Source: Plotosus lineatus (taxonomy: Eukaryota > Chordata > Actinopteri > Siluriformes > Plotosidae). From it: 64,000 bases of DNA. Numbering within the stretch: the first letter of the stretch is position 1; each line of letters opens with the position of its first letter. The notes below the pieces were generated by a model. It was not told the DNA's origin and did no database searches. It saw nothing but the letters and a program-made list of their open reading frames with translations. Of this stretch, positions 31,566 through 45,035 are shown one piece after another. The position numbers and the translations under genes were made by a program. The stretch lies in the NCBI GenBank assembly GCA_024760905.1, contig CM045733.1, forward strand, positions 68,323,501 to 68,387,500, read 5' to 3'.

Positions 31566-32405
31566 ATATACTCATGGGCAAAAGAAACTTAACACCCGAC
31601 GTTAAATGCTCATAAAAACAACAAAAACACATTAGAAATGTTGTATATTTTAGAAAATTAAATCATTTACACAGAATTAAGCGTATTTGCCAATGTCCAG
31701 TCAATATTCATGTGTTCAGGAATTCAGTCAGAAGACACATGGGGGTGGAAATGAAAATTAACATATTGAAAGTTCATTCACAGGATGTGTTCAAAATGGA
31801 ATATGGTACTGTCCAAGCACTCAATACCTTATGTGACGACCCCTTGACTCAATACATGCTAGTACACGTCTCCTCATTGATGAAGTCAATCGCTTGACGA
31901 TGTCAATCGCCTGATGACATCAGAAGGAATTCTCTGCCAACTGTTGTCGATTTGCAGGTGGATGCTGTTGCTGTCTCAGCTTGTCTGTCGAGGTGATGCC
32001 AGAGGTGCGCAATTGGATTCACATCTGTAGATCGTGCTTGCCAGAGCAAAAAGTGGATCTGAGTTGTGAAGCCCCCATATCGGCCGTACCAATGGGTCTG
32101 TTGCGTTCCTCCTGTGAAAGTCTTGGCATTTCTTTGGTGTGCTTTTTGATAATGCATGATTGCACTGTCGAACGACTGTATTTATGCAACAATTGTGCAT
32201 GAGAGGTTTCTGTTAATTGCACTGAGGCTGTTTCCATTGTTTTTCATGCCAGCACGAAAATCGCTAAATCATGGGCTTGTGCCTTGCTGCTCGGCTGAAG
32301 AATGTGTTTTGGCGGATGTTTTCTCAATGTGTTACTTAGTTCCGTTAGCTGTAGAAGCCCAAATGCGAATGTAAAAATGATAAGTTTCTTTTGCCCATGG
32401 GTGTA
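31566..32405 (-). mobile_element. mariner/Tc1-like internally deleted element
   Basis: Ends atgggcaaaagaaacttaac and taagtttcttttgcccatgg. The minus strand carries PRLSQEERNRPIGTADMGA (helix-turn-helix start) and HHLDRQAETATAST from the transposase 3' part. About 840 bp, the centre deleted. Confidence 0.75.
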
Positions 32406-32629
32406 GATGACTTCATTGTACAGTTCGAAATTTCTGGATTGCAATTCAACGAAGATTGCAATTCAACAAAGTCAGAGACAAAACTAGACAACGAAGAGAA
32501 GTACTTACACCCATCCTCTTGGAGAAATTTCATGAATACCCACAGAACATTTTGCATAATCCAACTAACAAACACTCAAACACAAATATACATAGAGGTT
32601 TATACATAGCCTCGATGATAGAGTGCACC

Positions 32630-32890
32630 CTAGCCTACTGGTTTCTTGATCATCCTGGGTTTCTATAGCATGAAGCAACTATGGGGTTCAACTCGTCCAT
32701 AACAGATTATCTTGCCAGTATTTTTTACTGGTACCCCTTCATACTACTGAGTGCACTTGTGGTTAAAACCTTGCCCAGAAATCTTAGCATGGTGGATCTA
32801 ATCCCACAACCTCTTCATCATGAGCCCAGCAGTCTGACCACTGGCTCCCATCGCCTTGACGGCGGATTGGTCATAACCAAGGAACCATCA
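32630..32890. repeat. Unclassified interspersed repeat, possible
   Basis: Contains a tRNA-B-box-like tggggttcaactc and a run resembling an inverted old repeat (cagtctgaccactggctccc). Weak evidence. Confidence 0.3.
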
Positions 32891-33138
32891 GTGTGAGGAA
32901 TGTTTTTAAATGTTTAAAGAGGGTGAAGAAATATATATATTTTTAAAATCAGAACAAACAGCTTGTGTTATAGACACAAACACAATAGTGTGTCTTATCA
33001 AGAAGAGGGGAAGAGAAACAAATGGGAAAATGGCAAATCTAATTGATGAATCCTTTCAAAGGAAAGACAAGAAGCAAAATGAAAGCTTGTTCACAACCAA
33101 ATAAGGTGCGAAATTTATATTAAATATTAATTCAATAT

Positions 33139-33189
33139 TCAGCTCTTCTCATCAGTTCTCTGTGCTTTGGACTTCTTTTGCAAGTGTTT
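33139..33189 (-). CDS. matr3l1: MATR3L-R last coding exon and stop
   Basis: 51 nt; [16 protein letters not shown] then TGA. Acceptor cttctag. The short basic C-terminus after the last finger matches Matrin-3. Confidence 0.85.
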   Translation of the reverse strand, partial: KHLQKKSKAQRTDEKS

Positions 33190-34246
33190 CTAGAAGAAAA
33201 AGAAAATAAGTTGAATAAATACAGCCTGCATTTGAACAATGTCTTGAATATGCTTGAAAATATATATGAAATCACCTTGAGTTTCTCGTAGTGTGCCTGA
33301 CTACTGCAATGAACTTTCTTAGCAGCGTCTTCATTGGAGTAGAAAAGGAAGCACACTCGGCAGTAGTAGCCCATCTTCATAAACTCCACCCCTGAAATGA
33401 CAGATCAGTGTTTTGAGTCAATAATTCCAATCTTCCTATGTACAGAGGACAAAAGTGTAGCTTACTTGAGTCCCTTTAGCTCTGAATATGAGACGAGTTT
33501 GCTGTGGCATTGTTTTGAGCACCTTATTCCACGTCACAACATTTACTTCCACCCATAATTGCATTATTTTTTCCTAGATCTTTTATTTACGACAGAAAAA
33601 TTGAAATACAGTCGGGCCTCCTACTTATGAAACCCCCTGGGTACAAAAGTTCCGGGTTATGAAAAACATTTTCCTAAGTTTTCGTCCCCGGGATACGAAA
33701 ACAACCTCCTCTTACGAAAAGCGCCAAATGTGCCATTCAAAATTCAAATGCGCCAATCAAAATTTCACACGATGCACAAGTTGCTCTCTCATTGGCTGTC
33801 TCCCAACATCCCGCCCCGCTGGCTTTCCATTGGCCAGGAGGCAGCTGATGTTACCCAGACTTCCTGTACCCATACTTCCTGTTTGTCCGTGTGAAGGAGA
33901 GTTGACTGTTGGCTTGTTTTGAGATTGATCATGCAGCGTTATATTTCGATATCGCCGAAACCCCTCTACAATCGGGACGATATTGAACCAGAAGGAGACC
34001 TTAAAGCGGAAATACAGTGACGGAGGCGATTATTTCGGCAGGATATTAAAACAGAGTGCTCCGTGGGAGAAGACCTCCGATCTCGTAAGGAAGCAAGTTA
34101 ATATTGAATGAGGACCTCTGATCTTTCAAACAGGTACTGTAATTCCACTTTAAATAAAACATCCTGTCCATTTAAACATTTAAATAGAATTGTTCAGTCA
34201 GCTGCGCGTTGCGTGTGGGCGTGGCTCAAGTTTTGTGTGTGTGTGA

Positions 34247-34289
<43 letters not shown>

Positions 34290-37111
34290 GGAGGGAGAGA
34301 GAAAGCGAGAAATATAGATAGACTGCCTACAGAGTCAGACATGAAAGGAGGCTTAACTCTTTGGTTTTTAGTATCATTTTTTAAGTTGTTTAATTCAGTA
34401 AATGTTTAATAAATATGCAAATTTAAACAAATTTGCAACACCTGCCTGGAGAGGGTTAAAAAAGGAGTAATAGCAGGGGAAACACAATTTCGCGGAACGT
34501 GCAAGAGAGACGCTCCCCAATGAAGTGGAGGCATGCAGAAATATACTGTTTGGTATAATGTCCTGTCACAGACTCCGGGCATTCCCCCACGATCCCCGGC
34601 ATCCGTACTCCCTAACCACCGGCTGCTGCAACCTGTCCGGATGGTCGTATTCTAGCAGGGGCCTGTCAGAAAGCTCTGAAGCTGTAGTTTAACCAGAACA
34701 GAAAGTCACTTACTCAATCTGATGCTGTGAAGAGAGAATTATATTTGGGGGAGCACATGCTCATTACGCATGAGGGGAATTCATAGGGCAATAGAATAAA
34801 TGTACTCATTAGGAAGTCACCTGTAGTGCACATCGCCAGGCTGTAACTGGTTCCCATCCATGCGTTGAACCTCAGCACCTCACTATAACCTTAGCTAATT
34901 ACATTTGTGTACCACATATGATCTGTACATTGATTGAATGAAAAGACTTCCTGTTGACATAAACAAGTTCATCCTGTGATGGCGCTTTTATAGCAGTGTG
35001 CAGTCAATAACGTCGTTTACATTAGCAAAACAAAGTCTTGCTGCAAATTGCACTTAATGGTGGTCTATTCAGCTGCACTGTATGGGAATTTGATATACCT
35101 GGCTGACATGTGGATAATTCTGTCCCACACAGCTGGTATGGCTTAGTTCAGGCTTGACTGGCATAGTCCTGATTGGTCAGCCAGTTCCCTTTCTAGGTTT
35201 CTAGGAACCTCAGTGTGGTCAACACCTATGTGAGTACTGGCAGCGCATCGTGTCACGCTCCAAAGCCGGCCGCAGCTCCGCACACAGTTCCAGGAGGGAA
35301 CCTGAAGCTTCTCTGTCTCTCAATATTTGCTTTTTCCTGTTATTGCACCATTCACAACGCCTTCCAACACTGCTAAGACAGCCATTGTTGTTAGAATTTT
35401 ATGCATAACTTTGCAGATGCTTTTATATCCACTCATCTGATTGCAAACACGGAAAACTGTTAATTGATCATCACTGTTAATTGTTCATGTGTCTTTAATG
35501 TGCACATCACTCTGAGCACAAGTTGTTTTCACATCAGTGGAGTAGCTGCAAAACAGTCAGCATGTTTCTGTCCTGCAATGGCATGGAGAACTGTCCACGG
35601 TGTACTCTGATCTCGCATGGAGTTGGCTGAGATGGGTGCCAGCCTCCCCGTGAACCTAATTAGGATTAAGCGGTACAGAAATGTATGGAATGAATGAATG
35701 CATTCAGCAATGTCACCAAAGGACCAACAGTTGGAGAAATATGCGTATACCAGCCATGAAGTTGACGTGAAACACCACAAATTTCCACAAACAATTCACT
35801 CTTGATGCATCTGAACTTCGCCATGGGAAGGGACCCATGCCACATTTTTGTACATACGTACCCTTTGTAAATGAGGCCTGAAGACCCTGTGTTGACATTT
35901 CATGTATGAAAATGATTTCTTGCACTTCCTGAGCTAGTATTTCACTATTTTAGGCAGTGGTAGGAACAAGAAAAACATTGATGGGATGATCTGTTCGTTC
36001 CATACATTCAGCATGTCAGCAGATTTAATTTTATAGCCACTTCATTTTTGCTGAGATTTGACATGACCAAGTAACTCCAGATCACAACACTGCCTCCAAA
36101 GCTGGGCGCAATGCCTGCTATGCATGATGGGTGCATTGCTTCAGGTGTTTCTCTTCTTGATCTGATGTACCTGGACTCATCCGATCATATGACCGTCCAG
36201 AGTTTAATCCTTATGCTCGCTAACAAAATTAAAGTGTTTTATTCTGATAATTCCACACTGAACAAGTGGTTTTCCTGTGATCACGCAGAGGTTTAATCTT
36301 TAAACTATGAATCCCATTGCATTGTGTATTTGTAAAGGCTCTTACTTTCATTAAAAAAACAAAAAACAAAACAACAACAACACAGTCATGAGTTCTACTG
36401 GTAATGTATTATAATCCAATGATGACTTACCCACTGGAACATTTGGCTCATATGGACCAAGAGAATCTAGAGTGGTTACAGGCCTCCTGACAGACTTCGC
36501 TGGTGGTGGTGGGGTTTCAGTCGACTCTTGGCTCGTCTCAGGGACTCCAGCAGAGGATGCAACAGATGAAGACTCGGTAGGAGGAATATCAATGTCAGTC
36601 TCCTCCCTCTGCTCAATGGAAACAGACAGTTAACAGCAACGGTAACAAGCTGAAGCTTCCCAACACATGTAGACATGCATTTAAAAAAAAAAAAAAAAAC
36701 TGACTGGTGGTTTTAGCTCCACATTCTGAGTTTCTGTTGTATCTATGTTGGATACCTTTGTGAGCTCCTCCTTCACGTCTTCTAAACGCTCAGAAATGTC
36801 AGCTGCGACTTCCTTCTCTTCCCGTGCTCCACTCTGAGCTTTTTCCTCACTAGGCTTCTCCTCTTTAGCTTTTTTGGATGGAGGTTCCTTTTCATTCATG
36901 GTACTTTTTGTTGAGGGGCTGCTTTCCTCTCCCTCCCTCTTGGCTGGTCGTTTGTGTCTGTCATGAGTGAGTTGATCAGCATAAAATCTCCATGTTTAAA
37001 TGCAATGGACTGAAAATGTAATGTACATATTCTCTGTGTATATATAAAAATCAAACTTTAAATCATCTCATTTCAAGTAAATTTAAACTGCAAATTACAA
37101 CCATTAAGAAA

Positions 37112-37161
<50 letters not shown>

Positions 37162-37470
37162 GATTTTCTGAGTAGATCCTTCCGTAGGAGAGTGCTCAAT
37201 ACTTTTTGGTAGAGCAAATAACAAAAATAAAAGGACAGGACAAAGACTTTCTATTGAAACTCCATTTCTCACTACAGATCTGTTTCGAGGGGTGGTGAAA
37301 CCATCCTCTCTCTTCAGGTGATTATAGAAGAATCTATAATCTATAATCTATATATAATTCTATAAATCACCTGAAGAGAGAGGATGGTTTCACCCCCCCT
37401 CGAAACAGATCTGTAGTGATAAATGGAGTTTCAAGAGAAAGTCTTTGTCCTGTCCTTTTATTTTTGTGTG

Positions 37471-37519
<49 letters not shown>

Positions 37520-37525
37520 CACACA

Positions 37526-37585
<60 letters not shown>

Positions 37586-37680
37586 TATATATATATACAC
37601 AAAAGGACAGTCCTGTCCTTTTGTTTATTTGCTCTACCAAAAAGTATTGAGCACTCTCCTACGGAAGGATCTACTCAGAA

Positions 37681-37769
<89 letters not shown>

Positions 37770-40700
37770 CACACACACACATTTATTTTAAATGATAATA
37801 AAATAGAGCTAAAAGCTACAAATTGGCAGTGGTGGCTCTGGGTTACTGGCCTGAAGGTCAGGGGTTCAATCCCCAGTACCACAATGCAGCCAGATTCGGG
37901 CCCTTGAGCAATACCTTTAATTGTTCAGTTGTATAAAAAAGAGAAATACCTCTGGATCAGAGTATGAAAAGTTTGGAAACACCTTCTGTGCAATGTTTCT
38001 GTACGCTGTTGTATTGCGAGGCCTTTTTCAGGTTTCACACAGTTATGTTTGAATAAGTGCTTTAAGTTCGAATTTTAGATAGCAGATCTGGAGGGTCCCT
38101 GAGCAAAGCATTTTAGCAAACTGACACCCTTAGGTGCTGTGAACTGATGTGATCACCTGATTACTTGTGAATATCGTTGCCAGGATATAAAACGCAGAGC
38201 TAATGGCTCACCTCACAAAAGTCTAACTATGCACATATTCACAAGTATTTAAGAAGAATAGTATTGAAAATAATTACCCATGTCGTACAATATCTTGCAT
38301 TTTAGAATCGGGAATGACTCTCGCAGCAGAAGATTCTAGTGCCTGGTCAAACCCCAGAGCATGAAGGAACAAAACACATTTGAAAGTGTAAAATCTCTGC
38401 AATTTAAAGACACTTCATACCAATCAAAGCACAACTAAATTCTCAAAACTGATTGGTCAGAAGGTGCCAGCTAAGAGAATCTGTCTCTAGATCTGGACAC
38501 AGATTACACATTTTAGCACCTGTAATTTATTTGTCATGTCCTCTCATAGAAACAAACTTGTTTTGCAGATGTTTCACAACATTAAATAAATAAGAAACTG
38601 ACTGAATGCATGAGTTTTATACAAAGTAAATGACTGGTAAATTGCTGTCAAACTAAAAATCCCAGCTCAGCATGTGCTGCTATTTGAAAATGAATATCAT
38701 GCTACGTTCAGACTGTCATTGATTTTGGTATACAGAGATCCCTTGGTACTTGGTGCTTCAATTCATGCGGCTTCAGTGCATTATGGGTTTTTTTTAAATA
38801 TCCATCGAATTAAAAAGTAAGGAAATTAAGGAAGAATAGGGGAAAAAGTTAAGGAAAATGCCACAAAAACAAGGCCAATTATGCAAAAAAAAAAAACAAA
38901 ACAAACAAAAAAACACACCCTAAACAAACACAAAACAATGAGTGGGTGGGCGCTTATTAAAATGTTACCAGCAGAGAGGCCAAATATATACAACAAGAAT
39001 GAGAAAGCGAAGGGACAGGCTAGGCTCTGCCATCATTATTGCTTACTGTGCTTATAATAAGTTCTTATGACATCGAGGTGGACAACATGAATAATAACAG
39101 AACAATAAAAGAGTTTTACTGGTATTTGTATTATTCATTTTGTGGTATCAACCAAATTACCTATATGAAAGCTGAAAATAAACAGAAAACAGTGCTGTTC
39201 CTTTTAACATTTTCCCCAAGTAAAATGAGTCAACAGAATATACAACAGGAATGTCAACTTTAGCACATGGCAAGTTGAACCAATCAACACGAACATAAAC
39301 AAAAGCGCATGGCCAGGAATGTCTTGAAATTTATGAAGTTAGTGAGCAGGAAAGTCAGGTGAAAAATACTCGTCGTCACTTTCTGATTGGTCCATATCTG
39401 GCTCATCACTCCATTCATTCAGAGCATCCCATAGTTTTGCTGTAGCAGTTTCTAATGGTTCATCGGTTGTTGGACATTTACCAAGACAACAGCAAAATAT
39501 TTTCCTGTTTTTTTTAAAGCACGGCGGAACGATCACACGTGCTGTTACTGATGAACATTATAGACATTCCCCAGTGGCGGGGGGGGGTGTCTGGAAATAC
39601 CGTGTAAACTCACTTTTACAGGCAGTGAATGCCTCATTTTACCCTTACAGAGACTGGTCGAATAAAATTGGTAAGTTTGATCTACGATTTTGCTCCCATT
39701 ACACATGGGCACTTATTAGACGCAAGATAAAAAAAACACTGGGGGAGAGGGGCTTATTGGAGCAGGGCGCTTATTACGTCAAATATGGTATTATGAATAC
39801 ATTGCCTTCATTAATTATCAACACTGTCTGCAAAGACTTAAAACAAAAATATGACTGAATCATAAAGTACGACATAATGGTCTCAACCCATCAGGTGACG
39901 ACTGAAAAATGGAGACTAACCTCAGTTTTGAGAATTAAGGACTTTGATTCATCTGACTCTGGAATGCAGATAAATACAATTACTAACCAAGTTTACATCT
40001 CTGCTTAACCAGAACTAAATAAACAAGAAAATGCTCATGTGTCCTGATAGTTATGAAAACAAGACCTTGGAAATCTGAAGAACTTTCTTCCATCAATTCA
40101 CCCAAGGTTACACAATTTTCAAGAATCATGTCAGAGTCCTATCAGAAAGCGAATTCAAATACAGGGTTACAATTGGTCATTAAACATTTACATAAAAATG
40201 TATATACATTCACTGACCTTGTTATTAGAAACATATGTACATTTTATGTCTTGGGCCATAAGCACAATGTATTGAAACATAGTTTGATACAGGTGAAGAA
40301 ATGCAGTTACTTTTCATAATAAATGTCTGAAAAAGAAAAAAGGGGATCTTAATGACTTTCACCACGGCATAGACGTAGGTACCAGGTGTTATTTCAGAAC
40401 TTGCCGCTCTATTATATGACTTTTTCCACATCAGTAAATAGAATTTATACCAAAATGGCATGAAAAAACAAAACAAAACAAAACAGAGCACGAGAGCGAG
40501 AGAGTGATTACTCGCTGAAGGGATTTTACATATATCCCATCTGGCCTGGGAACACCTGGAGATCCCGCAGCAGGAGCTAGAGAGTGTTGTTGAGGAGATG
40601 GAGGCTTGGAATTCCCTACTACAATTGTTGCCTCTGTGACCCAACCTCAGATAGGTGAAAGAAAATGGATGAATCTGTGGATTGAAGAAGAGAGAGCTCT

Positions 40701-43700
40701 ACAGAAAACTGATGTTGCTCGATTCCATATCACAAATCATTTGCCATTCTCTTCCATCACCCTCCCTAGAAACAGCCAGAAAAAACCTCTGCCACTTGCT
40801 GACATCACGTCCTCTATGGATTCCTGCAGCCTTCCATCTCTTTCAGACAGCAACGCTTTCTCTTACCTACCATTCCAGTAGGTCATATTTTTCCATTCTT
40901 TAATTTCTACATCCATGGACCTTCTCTTAACAAATCTCTGGAAGATGTTTGTTCCATGTTTCCTGTCCTTTGGATGTATAAATCAGCATTCAAGGAAAAC
41001 CAAGCGCAGCATATTAAATCTGGAAGTAATGACAACTTGATGCATACAACGTTTATCGCTGTCATGTCCAAATTCTCATCCGATGTAGCTCCTGTCAAGG
41101 CTGCTTTCAACAAGCAATAGCTGCAAGTTTCTGAAAAGAATTCTTTCAAACTCTACATCGGGGTCTCAACTCAATCTCAAAATTTCTTCTCTTTGATAAA
41201 CATTTGGATCAAGAACATCTGTTCATGTACCAACTGCATTCAAGAGAGCAAAGGTTATTCCCATCCATTCTAGATCCCTTCGGCATCAATAACTCCTGTC
41301 CAGTGTCTCCTCTCTGTTTTCTTTCTAAAATCATACAACATACTATTCAAAATAAATTAAGGCCTCTATCTCTCACACAACTTCCAAGATCTCATCTAAG
41401 TTCATGTAAAAATAATAAATCGCAAGCTATTAGAAAGCATTTCTTTAGATAAGCAGGACTTTACAAGTACTGTACCAAAAAAATATAATGACTGTCTGTC
41501 TTCCTTTCGGCATTTTCCCTTTTTTTTTACTCGGGAGTCGCCACAGCGAATCATCTGATTCGCACGTTTGATTTGGCAGAGGTTTTTACGTCGGATGCCC
41601 TTCCTGTCACAACCCTTTTAGCAAGGGACAGAAACACGCTGACGGCTTTACAGCTACTCTTTACGAAAGTCAGCAATGGTTCTTTTACATGAACCTCTCA
41701 CCATAGACAGTGAGAGACATGGCCCGTGCCTTTGATAACCCAGTTAGCCATTCTGGGGGGGACAGTGACAACCTTGTGAAGAGTGGGACTCGAACCCCCA
41801 ACCTTTGGATCAGCGATCCAGCGCCCTATCCCACTAGACCACAACTGCCCAAAAAAAATATATGACTATTAACACAGAAATCCCAAGTTCGAATTCAGGT
41901 TAATACCACAGCCATCCGTGATGGGTGTCCATGGGAGCCCAAGCTCTCATAGGAGGGATGGTATATGCTCACTTCCCTGTCACTCATAGCAATCCCTTGC
42001 CAGTCTCTGGTATCTGTGTATGAGGGGCGGATAGCCCTGTCCCGTCGAGTGAATAAGATCGCCACTAAAATACACATGCGTCGTTGTCAGAAAAGAGGCG
42101 GATGGCTAACACGGCATGTCACGGAGAGGGTGCGTGCATGCTTTCTTCCCTTGGATAAATTAGGGAGAAAACAGGGGGGGGAAACATGTTTGGGTTCGTG
42201 GCATTTCTGGATGGGGTCTAATTCCAAAGACGTTAGGCTAACTGACTGCTCTAAATTTACCCTAGGTGTGAACAGTTGTGCATGTTTTGCTTTGTGATAG
42301 TCTGGCCATTCAGGGTGTATGCTGTTTTCACGTCATGTCGGTTGAGATAGGCACCAACCCCCCCCCACAACCCAACAGAATTAAGCAATTTAGCAAATGA
42401 GTCAGAGTGAGTTGCCATATCACACATAAAATGAATGAATAAAAAAAAACCATACATATAAACTGTTTTTCCATTTATATCCTTACATATGATAAGGTTT
42501 AGTACATGGATACACAATACGACAACTCAGAAGTCTTACCGGGTGCTGCATCCGATAGCTAACACAACCTCTTTTTCAGCCTGGGGTAAAATGGCAAATA
42601 ACTGAAGGCACACTTAACAAGCCAGTGTATGCAGCTTCCCCAATGCCAAAGCAACATGACTGTCTGATTAGTTAACTCAGGAATAAGGAAGTGTTCTCAT
42701 GTTCCTAATAACATGGCCAGTCAATGTATACACGATGGTTTACATTAAGATTACAGTAATACTACCTCCTGCATTTCATGGTCTTCACGTTCTTCCAACG
42801 TTTGGTCCTCCTTCACACTGTTTAGTGCTTCTGAGGGATCAGCATTTTCATCCCTAGTCTTTTCTTGTTGCTCCGAGTGAATGTTGACTGTATCAATTGG
42901 TTGCAGTGGTAAATTCTCCTGGTTAATTTTTGTAGATTCATTATTGTCTTCATTATCATCAACGTCATGCACCAATTCTTCATGATCATCTGCTTTTGCT
43001 TTGAACCCTTCAAGGTTACATTCTGGATTCATGCTTTTGTTGAAGTTATTGCTCCTACTCTCCTTTTCTTTTCTAGCTTCATCTTTGACAGCGGAGCTTG
43101 AGGAATGACATGAATTTGAATTTGCGCGCTCCTTGGGGTTTCGAGAATCTTCTCGCTCGATTACATGTTGACTCCTCTCTGATGACTGTCTTCTACTGGG
43201 ACTAGAAGAGTCTCTCGGAATGCTACGCCTGCCTGGGCTAGATCTTCTATGGCCGTGCGTGCTCCGTGATTGTGTGTTATTAGCTTCAGCCTCCCTATTC
43301 CATAAACAAGGAAAGGACACCAAATTATCAAAGCAACAAAATACACGTAGACTTCCTATATTTGTATAAAGCATGAAAGTTACATACCGTAATGAGTTAT
43401 ATTCAGAAGAGAAGCTGACTTGTATTATTTTGTTCTTTAATTTTAGTTGATTGGCCGAGTAGTGCTCGACCAGTTTCTTGGCCTCTGCTGAGCAACTCAG
43501 TTCGATATAACCCTGAGGAGGAGATGAAGTGAAGGATTGGAAAGTACAAGGAACTTAAAAGATGCAAAAACGTTTGACAAATTTTGAGACGACTGTTATG
43601 AATTAATTGCCCCAATCCCAAATACCCTGTTGGAATTTCCTTTTTCATGAGTTTAGATGATATAGTAATATACAATTTTAAATGATTTGCACATTATAAC

Positions 43701-44690
43701 GAACAGAAATACACAATTCAATAATCATTTAAAAGTAAACGTGAAAGCTATGGTAATTTTGTACATATGTTTATATAAAAGTCAGTTTCCAAAGCAACCG
43801 ATATTTAACATCCACATGTGCAATGACCTTTGTACCTTATTTGGCAGAAACAATGATTTTTTGACAGATCCAAAACGTTTAGCAATGGCAGTCAACTCTG
43901 CGGAAATACCATCTCCAGAAGATAATGGTGTGAAGCTCACAACTCGAGAACTCGGCTATATAACAGAAACAAATAAACAAAAACCTATGCATTAATTACA
44001 GAAATGAAATATAAAGTAACTGGTCACTAATAACCTACTTCATCTTTCACCTGTGAAATTTTCATGTCCGCAGTACTTTCTTTTGAGGTTGCATCTAAGT
44101 ACAAGATACACCACAAGTACCATGATTAATAAATATAACGAGAAATTCCATTTTTAACAACTCCAGAAAGACAAGGACTTACCTCTAATGTCAGTAGATG
44201 TGTCATCATTTCTAATGAAATCACAAAAGATTTGTTTTAATGCAATAATTGCATGTTAAAAGTTTGGTAAACAAATGCATGTTTTACAGACTTATTTACC
44301 TTCTGGGGGATTCAATGGTCCCATCCCACTCTGGGTACCTACAGAAATATAATAAAATAATGTTCATATACAAGTGAACGATAAACACATGAAGTATTGA
44401 ATTGCTCTCTTTCTTACATACATACATATATATATATGTATATGTGTAAATGTGTGTGTATACACAACAAAATATTTTCCTGTTTTTTAAAGCACAAAGG
44501 AACAATCAAATGTGTTGTTACTGATGAACATTATAGACATTCCCCAGTGGCAGGGGGTCTTGAAATACCGTGTAAACTCACTTTTACAGGCAGTGAACTC
44601 CTCATTTTACTCTTACAGAGACTGATTGAATAAAATTGGTAAGTTTGAACTACCATTTTGCTCCCAGTGCACATGGGCGGTTATTAGACA

Positions 44691-44783
<93 letters not shown>

Positions 44784-44820
44784 CACACATATATACATAT
44801 ATATATATACATATACACAC

Positions 44821-44867
<47 letters not shown>

Positions 44868-44880
44868 CACACACACACAC

Positions 44881-44911
<31 letters not shown>

Positions 44912-44963
44912 AATAAACATTGGGGGGCGCTTATAGGAGCAGCGCGCTTATTACGTCGAATAT

Positions 44964-45035
<72 letters not shown>

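Noticed and set aside
39914..39955. Exon-like [13 protein letters not shown] with acceptor cattccag and a GTTAGT donor in MATR3L-R
   Set aside because: Phase does not fit the preceding exon (it needs one extra base), and similarity to the left copy's ESSDEV exon is only a few residues.
40225..40644. 139-residue minus-strand frame in MATR3L-R intron
   Set aside because: No RRM or finger motif; overlaps a LINE 3' end and low-complexity runs.
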